DNA of 64,000 bases, taken from NCBI RefSeq assembly GCF_040905785.1, contig NZ_JBBDQW010000078.1, forward strand, positions 20,414-84,413, given 5' to 3'. The position numbers and the translations under genes were made by a program. The notes beneath the pieces are model-generated. The model was not told the origin of the DNA and did no database searches. It saw only the letters and a list, made by a program, of their open reading frames with translations. Below, one piece after another: positions 35,152 to 43,639 of this stretch (its first letter is position 1; each line of letters starts with the position of its first letter). Origin of the DNA: Tistlia sp040905785. Its GTDB lineage: Bacteria; Pseudomonadota; Alphaproteobacteria; Kiloniellales; DSM-21159.

Positions 35152-35826
35152 TCATTGCGGTTCGGGCGGCTCCTCGTCCCGCACGCCGCCCGTCGCCCTG
35201 CCGAGGTGCCGCCGGAACCAGTCGGTCGCCAGGGCGACGACCCGGTCGAGCGTGCCCGGCTCCTCGAAGAGGTGCGTGGCGCCCGGCACGATCTCCAGCC
35301 GCGTCTCGCAGACCAGCCGTTCCGCGGCGGCGCGATTGAGGTCGAGGACGGCCGGATCGGCACCGCCGACGATCAGCAGCGTCGGGCAGCGCACCCGCGG
35401 CAGGGCAGCACCGGCGAGATCCGGCCGACCACCGCGCGAAACCACCGCGGCGATCCGCTCTGGCAGGGCGGAGGCCGCCACCAGGGCCGCCGCGGCGCCG
35501 GTGCTGGCACCGAACACACCGACTGGCAGGCCGGCCACCGCCGGCTCGCCGGCCAGCCACTCGACCGCCTCGGAGACGCGCGTGCCGAGCAGGGCGATGT
35601 CGAAGACCCTGGCACGGTCGGCCGCCTCGGCCTCCGTCAGCAGGTCGAACAGCAGCGTCGCCAAGCCCGCCCGGTTCAGCCGCTCGGCGACATACCCGTT
35701 GCGCGGACTGAAGCGGCCCGAGCCGGAGCCGTGGGCGAAAACGACCAGGCCGCTGGCCGCCGCCGGCCTCGTCAGAAAACCCTCGAGCCGCCTGTCACCC
35801 ACAAGGAGGGTCTGCGCTATGCTCAT
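35152..35826 (-). CDS. Dienelactone-hydrolase-like alpha/beta hydrolase
   Basis: 224 residues. Nucleophile Ser108 in VFGASTGAAAAL, Asp157 in VGGADPAV and His185 in GATHLFEEPG make the catalytic triad. VVFAHGSGSGRFSPRN is the oxyanion loop. Proteins of this type are often encoded beside phosphoribosyltransferases, and some genomes fuse the two (a phosphoribosyltransferase gene lies at 37.9 kb here). The substrate is unknown. It is convergent with pncB (25 bp) and divergent from the next gene, only 36 bp apart. Confidence 0.82.
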   Translation of the reverse strand: MSIAQTLLVGDRRLEGFLTRPAAASGLVVFAHGSGSGRFSPRNGYVAERLNRAGLATLLFDLLTEAEAADRARVFDIALLGTRVSEAVEWLAGEPAVAGLPVGVFGASTGAAAALVAASALPERIAAVVSRGGRPDLAGAALPRVRCPTLLIVGGADPAVLDLNRAAAERLVCETRLEIVPGATHLFEEPGTLDRVVALATDWFRRHLGRATGGVRDEEPPEPQ

Positions 35827-35862
35827 CGCCGCGCGATCCTGCAGCAGAAGCGAAGCGCCATT

Positions 35863-36963
35863 GTGACGCAGCCGACGGGCAAGTCCCTAATCCAGACCGA
35901 TCCGAACGACCGGCTCCCTGCCGAGCGGCCGGGCGCGGCGGGGGCGACCGCCGAAAAGGTCGCCTTCCTGCGCCGGCTCGCGGCCTCGGAAGCGGGCGGC
36001 GAGCTGCGCGAGACCCACATGTCCTGGGTCTGCATCGGCAGCGAGCGCGTGCTCAAGCTCAAGAAGCCGGTGCGCTATCCCTATCTCGACTTCTCGACTC
36101 TGGCGGCGCGCGAGGCGAACTGCCGTGCCGAGCTGCGCCTGAACCGCCGGCTCGCTCCGGAGGTCTACCTCGGCGTGCGCCCCCTGGTTCGCGGCTCCGA
36201 CGGCAGGCTCGCGCTCGGCGAGCCGGAGCGAGCCGCCGGCGAGGTGGTGGATTGGCTGGTCGAGATGCGCCGGCTGCCGGAGGCGGCGATGCTCGACGCC
36301 GCGCTCGCCGGCGGCCGGGTATCGCGGGCGCAGATCGAGGCGGTCGGAAACCGCCTCGCCGACTTCTATCAGCAGGCAGAACGTCCCGAGGTGGCGCCCG
36401 AGGCTCATCTCGCCGAGCTGCGTCGGCAGCAGGCCCTCAACCGGGCGATCATCACCGCGCGCGACTTCATGCTCGACCACGGCCGCGGGGAGCGCCTGCT
36501 CCAGGCTGTCGAGGCGGCGCTGGAAGAGCAGGCCGACGCCCTGCGCGCCCGCGCGGCAGGCGGGAGGATCGTCGAGGGGCATGGCGACCTGCGGCCGGAG
36601 CACGTCTGCCTGACCGACCCGCCGGTGATCATCGACTGCCTGGAGTTCAACCGGACGCTCCGCCTGGTCGACCCTTACGACGAGCTGGCCTTCCTGGACA
36701 TGGAGTGCCGGCGGCTCGGCGCCGACTGGATCGGGCCGCTGCTGGTCGAGACGGTCGCCGCGCGAATCGGCGGACGGCCGTCGCCGGGCCTGTACGCCTT
36801 CTACCTCGCCTTCCGGGCGCTGGTGCGGGCGCGCCTCACCCTGGTCCACCTGCTCGAGCCCTCGCCGCGCGAGCCGGAGAAATGGCAGCCGCTGGCGCGG
36901 CGCTACCTCGACCTCGCAGAGGCCGCCCTGCTCAGGCCTCCGGAAGCGCCAGCAGGTCGCTGA
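35863..36963 (+). CDS. COG2187 aminoglycoside-phosphotransferase-like (APH fold) protein
   Basis: About 366 residues from GTG 35863; no ATG is available before the conserved start HMSWVCIGSERVLKLKKPVRYPYLDF. The kinase-like fold shows a lysine in the N-lobe (VLKLKKPV), a catalytic-loop motif IVEGHGDLRPEHVCLTDP (H-G-D-x-R-x-x-H) and IIDCLEFNRTLRLVDPYDELAFL with a DFG-like aspartate. COG2187 proteins are uncharacterised small-molecule kinases; some are fused to a P-loop nucleotide kinase, which is absent here. The last 32 bp overlap the 3' end of the convergent PRPP synthetase gene. The start has only a weak ribosome-binding site. Confidence 0.78.
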   Translation: MTQPTGKSLIQTDPNDRLPAERPGAAGATAEKVAFLRRLAASEAGGELRETHMSWVCIGSERVLKLKKPVRYPYLDFSTLAAREANCRAELRLNRRLAPEVYLGVRPLVRGSDGRLALGEPERAAGEVVDWLVEMRRLPEAAMLDAALAGGRVSRAQIEAVGNRLADFYQQAERPEVAPEAHLAELRRQQALNRAIITARDFMLDHGRGERLLQAVEAALEEQADALRARAAGGRIVEGHGDLRPEHVCLTDPPVIIDCLEFNRTLRLVDPYDELAFLDMECRRLGADWIGPLLVETVAARIGGRPSPGLYAFYLAFRALVRARLTLVHLLEPSPREPEKWQPLARRYLDLAEAALLRPPEAPAGR

Positions 36964-37912
36964 TCGAGCCGTTGTCGTGCAGGCGGCGCAGCGCCTCGGC
37001 GAAGAGCGGGGCCGCGCTCACCACCTCGACACGCCGCTCCAGCAGCTCGGGTGCGAGGCGGAAGGGCGGCACGCTGTCGCTGACGAAGCTGCGGTCGAGG
37101 GCGGGATCGGCCATGGCCTGCGAAGCCTCGCCGACGAACAGGCCGTGCGCCGCCAGGGCATGGACCCGCCGCGCACCGAGCGCACGACACGCCCGGGCCG
37201 CCCGCGCCATGGTGCCGCCGGTGCTGATCAGGTCATCGATCACCAGCACGGTGCGGCCCTCCACCTCGCCGACCACCCGCTCGCCGGTGACCACGCCGCC
37301 GGTGCGGCGCTTCTCCAGGAAGGCTCCCTCGAGCGGCCGGCCGAGATCGGCTTCGAGGTACTCGCGGAACAGCTGGGCGCGCTTGACCCCGCCCGGATCC
37401 GGCGAGGCGACGACCAGTTCCCCCTCGCCAGCCAGAGTCCGCGCGACCCGTGCGAAGATCGGCCGGGTGTCGAGGTGAACGGTCTCGCATCGGAAGGCGT
37501 TCTCGAAGGCCGCGATGTTGTGGACCTCGAGGGTGACGATGCGGTCGATGCCGGCCGCCTCGAACAGCTGGGCGACGTAACGCGTGGTGATCGGATCCCG
37601 CGCCTTGGTGCGGCGGTCCTTCCGGCCGTAGGCGAGATAGGGCACGACCGCGGTGAGCCGGCCGGCGCCCTGGTCGCGCAGCGCGGCCAGGAAGAACAGC
37701 AGGCGGACCAGCTTGTCGTGGACGCTTTGCTCGGGGCCGCCGTGCAGGCTCTGCACCACATAGACGTCGGCGCCGCGCACGCCTTCCAGTGGCCGCGCCT
37801 TGTGCTCGCCGTCCTCGAACTCCCGCTCCTCGTGGGCGGCGAGCGGCAGACCGAGCGCGTCGGCCACGGCCTCGCCGAAGGAGCGGCTGGCGTCGAGCGC
37901 GAAGAGTTTCAT
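36932..37912 (-). CDS. prs: Ribose-phosphate pyrophosphokinase (PRPP synthetase)
   Basis: 326 residues. VPYLAYGRKDRRTKARDPITTRYVAQLF (about 90-117) is the flexible loop and ATP-binding block. VVASPDPGGVKRAQLF and the PRPP loop VLVIDDLISTGGTMARAA are conserved. The metal/ATP motif usually DLHAxQIQGFF reads EVHNIAAFENAF, so this is a divergent member, probably a second copy beside a housekeeping prs elsewhere. It makes PRPP from ribose 5-phosphate and ATP. It overlaps the upstream phosphoribosyltransferase gene by 4 bp, and the unit starts next to a perfect FNR box. Confidence 0.9.
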   Translation of the reverse strand: MKLFALDASRSFGEAVADALGLPLAAHEEREFEDGEHKARPLEGVRGADVYVVQSLHGGPEQSVHDKLVRLLFFLAALRDQGAGRLTAVVPYLAYGRKDRRTKARDPITTRYVAQLFEAAGIDRIVTLEVHNIAAFENAFRCETVHLDTRPIFARVARTLAGEGELVVASPDPGGVKRAQLFREYLEADLGRPLEGAFLEKRRTGGVVTGERVVGEVEGRTVLVIDDLISTGGTMARAARACRALGARRVHALAAHGLFVGEASQAMADPALDRSFVSDSVPPFRLAPELLERRVEVVSAAPLFAEALRRLHDNGSISDLLALPEA

Positions 37913-38613
37913 CGCGCCGCCCCCCCGTCGCTCTGCCGCGGCCCCCCCGCCGGACTCGTCGCCGGACCCGAGACCGGAAAGGCTGCCAGATAGCGCTGCA
38001 CCTCCGCGTCGTCCAGCTGGCCGAAATCGCGGTAGAACTCGCCGATCGCATGGAAGGGATCCGGGGCCTCCAGGCAGACGATCTCGTCGGCCTCCGGCGC
38101 CAGGGCGGCCAGCGTGTCGGGCGGCGCAACCGGCACGGCCAGCACCAGCTTCGCCGGCCGCTGGCGGCGCAGCGCCTTGAGCGCCGCCCGCGCCGTGGCG
38201 CCGGTCGCCAAGCCGTCGTCGACGACGATCGCGGTTGCGCCGGCGATGCGAGCGCGTGGCCGGTCCTTCAGGTAGAGCCGCCGCCGCCGCTCGATCTCGC
38301 GCAGCTCTCGCGCCTCGATCCCGGCGAAGGTCTCCGGATGCGCTTCGACTAGGTTTCTCGTCGCCTCGTTGACGACGAACTCGGGCCGCTCGCCGTCGAC
38401 GACGGCGCCGACAGCCAGTTCCGGCTGCCAGGGCAGACCGACCTTGCGCACCAGTACGAGGTCGAGCGGCGCCCCAAGCGCCCGGGCGACCTCCGCCGCG
38501 ACCGGCAGGCCGCCGCGCGGCAGCGCCAGGACCACCGGATCGGCATAGCGCTTATCCAGCAAGCGCTGCGCCAGCGCCTGCCCCGCCGCCGTGCGATTCG
38601 CAAAGACCCGCAT
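37909..38613 (-). CDS. Phosphoribosyltransferase (COG1926-like)
   Basis: 234 residues. VVLALPRGGLPVAAEVARALGAPLDLVLVRKVGLPWQPELAVGAV (about 26-70) and the PRPP-binding loop AIVVDDGLATGATARAALKAL are diagnostic. The function within the PRTase superfamily is unknown; members occur with alpha/beta hydrolases, Hsp20 and universal stress genes in anaerobic-stress clusters of proteobacteria. ATG at 38611-38613; the frame to 38754 lacks support. It is first in a two-gene operon with prs and divergent from hsp20, with a perfect FNR box in the shared promoter region. Confidence 0.85.
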   Translation of the reverse strand: MRVFANRTAAGQALAQRLLDKRYADPVVLALPRGGLPVAAEVARALGAPLDLVLVRKVGLPWQPELAVGAVVDGERPEFVVNEATRNLVEAHPETFAGIEARELREIERRRRLYLKDRPRARIAGATAIVVDDGLATGATARAALKALRRQRPAKLVLAVPVAPPDTLAALAPEADEIVCLEAPDPFHAIGEFYRDFGQLDDAEVQRYLAAFPVSGPATSPAGGPRQSDGGAAR

Positions 38614-38721
38614 CGCTGGCTCCCCGAGTGCATGGGGCCGGCAGCCGGCCCACTCCCGCAAGGCTACCACGGCCGCCCTCGTTCGGACCCGATGGGCCGC
38701 TTCCAAATCCTGCGCCCGCTT

Positions 38722-38735
38722 TTGATCCTCATCAA
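38722..38735. promoter_or_regulatory. FNR/FixK box between phosphoribosyltransferase-prs and hsp20
   Basis: TTGATCCTCATCAA is the textbook TTGAT-N4-ATCAA site, fully palindromic outside the centre. It is centred about 73 bp before the hsp20 ATG and 115 bp before the phosphoribosyltransferase ATG. The short leader that would result from a -41.5 position fits hsp20 best. Confidence 0.75.
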
Positions 38736-38801
38736 TGCCGGCCGTCGCGACCACGACCAGACTGCCCTGATCGGCACAGCATCGTCCAGGGAGAGTCTGC
38801 C

Positions 38802-39353
38802 ATGAAAAAGGATGCCCCCGTTTCGAGTGGACCGGCCAAGCCCACGACGCGAGCCGCCGAACAGCCGTCGGCGCCGACCATCTGGCAGCCGCTCGAGAGC
38901 CTGCGGGAGGAGATCGACCAGCTGTTCGACGACGTCGGCCGGGGCGCTTGGCGGCTGCCGTTCGGACGATCCCTCGCCGCAGCCAGGCCGCTGGCGCAGC
39001 CGGTCGCCGGATGGTCGGCGACGGTGCCGGCCATCGACGTCGCGGAAACGGACGACCGCTACGAACTGACCGCCGAACTGCCGGGCATCGAGGAGAAGGA
39101 CGTCGAGGTCAAGCTTACCAACGGCAGCCTGCTGATCCGCGGCGAGAAGCGGGAAGAAAAGGAAGAGAAGCGCAAGGACTATCACCTCTCGGAGCGGCGC
39201 TACGGCTCCTTCGAACGGCGTTTCCGCCTGCCCGACGGCGTCGAGGCGGACAAGATCGAGGCGCGGTTCAAGAGCGGTGTCCTGACCGTCATGCTGCCGA
39301 AGACGGCAGCGGCGAAGACGGCGGAAAAGAAGATCAAGGTCAGGTCCGCCTGA
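38802..39353 (+). CDS. Hsp20/alpha-crystallin small heat-shock protein
   Basis: 183 residues. A disordered N-terminal arm (about 1-75, with WQPLESLREEIDQLFDDV) is followed by the alpha-crystallin domain: VPAIDVAETDDRYELTAELPGIEEKDVEVKLTNGSLLIRGEK, then RRYGSFERRFRLPDGVEADKIEARFKSGVLTVMLPK. The A-x-x-x-G-V-L motif is present as FKSGVLTV. ATP-independent holdase for unfolding proteins. ATG 38802 with AGGGAGAG upstream. It is followed by a phasin-like and a groEL gene on the same strand; expression is probably driven from the FNR box upstream. Confidence 0.94.
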   Translation: MKKDAPVSSGPAKPTTRAAEQPSAPTIWQPLESLREEIDQLFDDVGRGAWRLPFGRSLAAARPLAQPVAGWSATVPAIDVAETDDRYELTAELPGIEEKDVEVKLTNGSLLIRGEKREEKEEKRKDYHLSERRYGSFERRFRLPDGVEADKIEARFKSGVLTVMLPKTAAAKTAEKKIKVRSA

Positions 39354-39436
39354 GACCTCTGGCCGCGCCGTCGGGTCCGAACCGCGGCCGGCCGCGCCGG
39401 CGGAGGGCGATCGAGGCCTCACAGGGAGATCGCCCC

Positions 39437-39835
39437 ATGACGAAGAATGCAGCCAGGAACCAGTCGCCAGCAAACGACGCTGCGGCCTTCGCAGGGATTC
39501 CGACGGTGCCGCTCGAGCTCTCGATTGCCGAAGCGGTCGCGCGGTCTGGCGAGATCTGGGCGCAGGCCTGCCTGGCCTGGCAGGCGGAGCTGGGGCGCTT
39601 CGCCGCCGCGCGCCGGCAGGCGGACGCCGAGATCCAGGCATCGCTCGCCCAGTGCCGTGACGCCGCCGAGGTGATGAGGCTGCAGCGGGACTGGTTCGCC
39701 GCTGCGGTCCGGGACTACGCCTTGGAGGCGGACCAGTTGATGCGCATCGCGAGCCGCGCCGCCGGTGAGGGCATGACCTGCTGGCCGCCCGTCACGGGCC
39801 AGGAGGTCGTGGAAAGCGCCCAGTTGATCGACTAG
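39437..39835 (+). CDS. Phasin-like helical protein
   Basis: 132 residues, mostly amphipathic helix: SIAEAVARSGEIWAQACLAWQAELGRFAAARRQADAEIQASLAQCRDAAEVMRLQRDWFAAAVRDYALEADQL read as one long helical bundle of the Phasin_2 type. It resembles polyhydroxyalkanoate granule-associated proteins and related stress-island proteins. ATG 39437 is preceded by AGGGAGA. It lies between hsp20 and groEL, so a protein- or granule-protecting role is plausible. No PHA genes are in the window. Confidence 0.65.
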   Translation: MTKNAARNQSPANDAAAFAGIPTVPLELSIAEAVARSGEIWAQACLAWQAELGRFAAARRQADAEIQASLAQCRDAAEVMRLQRDWFAAAVRDYALEADQLMRIASRAAGEGMTCWPPVTGQEVVESAQLID

Positions 39836-39885
39836 AGGCCCCATCGTGCGGCCGCTTGGTCCGACCGCCGGAAAAGGAGCGTATC

Positions 39886-41508
<1,623 letters not shown>

Positions 41509-41515
41509 CCTACGA

Positions 41516-42745
41516 TCACGACCGCAGCTCGTGCAGGGCCCTGTCGACGCCGAGCAGCAAGGCGTCCACCTCGTCCTCGTCGTTGTAGAGCGCGAAGCTG
41601 GCCCGTGCGCTGCCGGCGACGCCCAGCGCGGCGTGCAGCGGCTGGGCGCAGTGATGTCCGGCGCGCAGCGCCAGTCCGTCCTCGTCAAGGCGCAGGCAGA
41701 GCGCCAAGCTGTCGACGCCCTCGGCGACGAAGCTGACCACCGGTCCGCGCCGCTCCAGGTCGTGCGGACCGAGCACGCGCACCCCCGGCAGCGCCTGTAA
41801 CCCCGCGATGGCGTGGCCGGTCAGGCGGCGCTCGTGCGCCTGCACCGCGCTCCAATCGAGCTTCCCCAGCCAGCGCGCCGCTGCGCCCAGCCCGACGGCG
41901 CCGGCCAAGGGCGGCGTCCCGGCCTCGAACCGGCCCGGCGGGTCGGCAAAGGTCGCCGATTCCATCGTGACGGAGCGGACCATCTGCCCCCCGACCGTGA
42001 AGGGTGGCAGTTCGGCCAGGGCCTCGCTGCGCCCCCACAGCACGCCGATGCCGGTCGGCCCGTACATCTTGTGGCCGGACAGGGCATAGAAGTCGACGCC
42101 GAGCGCCGGCAGGTCGAGCGGGCCGTGGGGCGCGCGCTGAGCCCCGTCGAGCAACACCCGCGCGCCCACGGCGCGAGCCACCTCGAGGATCCGTGCGACC
42201 TCGGTCTCCGCCCCCGTGACGTTGGAGCAGTGGGTCACGGCGATCAGGCGGGTGTCCGCTCGCACGACCTCGTCCAGGCGGTCGAGGTCGAGCCGCCCCT
42301 CCGGGGTGATCGGGATCGCCGACAGGCGGACGCCCCGCCGCCGCGCCAGCTTCTGCCAGGGCAGCAGGTTGCTATGATGCTCGAGCCGGGACACCACCAC
42401 CCGGTCCGCCGGACCCAGGCGCTCGGCCAGCGCACCGGCCAGGAGGTTAATCCCAAAGGTCGTGCCGTAGGTGAAGACGACCTCCTGCGGCGGAACCCCC
42501 AGGTAGCCCGCGATCTCGGCGCGGGCGCCGTCGTAGGCGGCCTGGGCAGCCCGCGAGCGTCGGTGCGGCGTGCCGTGGACGTTGCCCCGCGCCTCGATCT
42601 CGAAGCCACGAAGGGCGGCGAGCACGGCCTCGGGCACTTGGGCCGTCGCGGCGTTGTCGAGGTAGCGCAGATCGGGCGCCGAGAGCCCGGGGAACTGCCG
42701 TTTCACGACACGCGGGTCGAAGCCCCTGCTGACAGGCTGGTCCAT
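41516..42745 (-). CDS. Cysteine desulfurase, SufS/CsdA-like (class V aminotransferase)
   Basis: 409 residues. PLP-binding Lys226 (SGHKMYGPTGIGVLWG), LEHHSNLLPWQ, DGAQRAPH and catalytic Cys366 (RAGHHCAQPL) are all intact; the short Cys loop is of the SufS (group II) kind. It takes sulfur from cysteine for Fe-S clusters or other thio-cofactors. There is no sufE, sufU or sufBCD nearby, so its sulfur acceptor is unknown. ATG at 42743-42745 with GGAGG 7 bases upstream. It is divergent from the ABC exporter operon with an FNR box between; Fe-S repair under low or fluctuating oxygen would fit. Confidence 0.9.
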   Translation of the reverse strand: MDQPVSRGFDPRVVKRQFPGLSAPDLRYLDNAATAQVPEAVLAALRGFEIEARGNVHGTPHRRSRAAQAAYDGARAEIAGYLGVPPQEVVFTYGTTFGINLLAGALAERLGPADRVVVSRLEHHSNLLPWQKLARRRGVRLSAIPITPEGRLDLDRLDEVVRADTRLIAVTHCSNVTGAETEVARILEVARAVGARVLLDGAQRAPHGPLDLPALGVDFYALSGHKMYGPTGIGVLWGRSEALAELPPFTVGGQMVRSVTMESATFADPPGRFEAGTPPLAGAVGLGAAARWLGKLDWSAVQAHERRLTGHAIAGLQALPGVRVLGPHDLERRGPVVSFVAEGVDSLALCLRLDEDGLALRAGHHCAQPLHAALGVAGSARASFALYNDEDEVDALLLGVDRALHELRS

Positions 42746-42804
42746 CCGGACGCCTCCGCCGTTAAGCTCTCCCGCGAAGCCTGCCCGCAGGGCGCCCCCG
42801 GCGC

Positions 42805-42818
42805 CTTGACCTGCCTCA
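42805..42818. promoter_or_regulatory. FNR/FixK box between sufS-like gene and ABC exporter operon
   Basis: TTGACCTGCCTCAA is a perfect TTGA-N6-TCAA palindrome, followed by GGC. It is centred about 85 bp before the ABC ATPase start and 67 bp before the desulfurase start, so it could serve either unit or both. Confidence 0.7.
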
Positions 42819-42895
42819 AGGCCGCAGGGCGCCTCCAAGGGTACTGAGGCAAGGGGATCTGGCGGTCCGCGCCGCCCAGGAGAAGGAGGTGATCC

Positions 42896-43639
42896 GTGTC
42901 GAGCCTGCCCGCACAGCCTCCAGACGGCGGGCGGCCCCCGGTTGCCCTCAGGGCCTGCGGCCTGACCAAGATCTACCGGATGGGCGCGGTCGAGGTGGCG
43001 GCGCTGCGCGGGGTCGACGTCGAGCTCCGCCAGGGCGAGTTGGTGGTCCTGCTCGGACCCTCCGGCAGCGGCAAGTCGACACTGCTCAACATCCTCGGCG
43101 GCCTCGACGCGCCGACGGCCGGCCAGGTGTTCTTCCACGACCAGGAACTGACCGGCGGCGGCGAGCGCGCGCTCAACCTCTATCGCCGCTGGCACGTCGG
43201 CTTCGTCTTCCAGTTCTACAACCTGATCCCGAGCCTGACGGCCCGGGAGAACGTGGCTCTCGTGACCGAGATCGCGCGCGACCCCATGGCGCCGCACGAA
43301 GCCCTGGAGCTGGTCGGCCTCGGCGCGCGGCTCGACCACTTCCCGGCGCAGCTCTCGGGCGGCGAGCAGCAGCGCGTCGCCATCGCCCGCGCGATCGCCA
43401 AGCGGCCGGCGCTGCTGCTCTGCGACGAGCCGACCGGTGCCCTGGACAGCGCGACCGGCATCCTGGTGCTCGAGGCGATCCACCGCGTCAATCGCGAGCT
43501 GGGCACGACGACCGCGCTGATCACCCATAACGCCGTGATCGCCGAGGTCGCCGACAGGGTGCTCCGCTTCGCCGATGGTCGGATCGTCGAGACGCGGGTC
43601 AACGAAACGCGGCGCGCGCCCAAGGAACTGGCCTGGTGA
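42896..43639 (+). CDS. ABC transporter ATP-binding protein (LolD/MacB/DevA type)
   Basis: 247 residues. Walker A GPSGSGKST (about 54-62), Q-loop FQFYNLIPSLTARENV, signature LSGGEQQRVAIARA, Walker B LLLCDEPTGALDS and H-loop ALITHNAVIA are intact. The F-Q-F-Y-N-L-I-P and L-D-S features mark the MacB/LolD/DevA family, which powers FtsX-type permeases. The GTG start at 42896 is certain: AAGGAGGTGATCC immediately before it is an almost complete anti-Shine-Dalgarno match. It overlaps the permease gene by 4 bp. Confidence 0.93.
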   Translation: MSSLPAQPPDGGRPPVALRACGLTKIYRMGAVEVAALRGVDVELRQGELVVLLGPSGSGKSTLLNILGGLDAPTAGQVFFHDQELTGGGERALNLYRRWHVGFVFQFYNLIPSLTARENVALVTEIARDPMAPHEALELVGLGARLDHFPAQLSGGEQQRVAIARAIAKRPALLLCDEPTGALDSATGILVLEAIHRVNRELGTTTALITHNAVIAEVADRVLRFADGRIVETRVNETRRAPKELAW

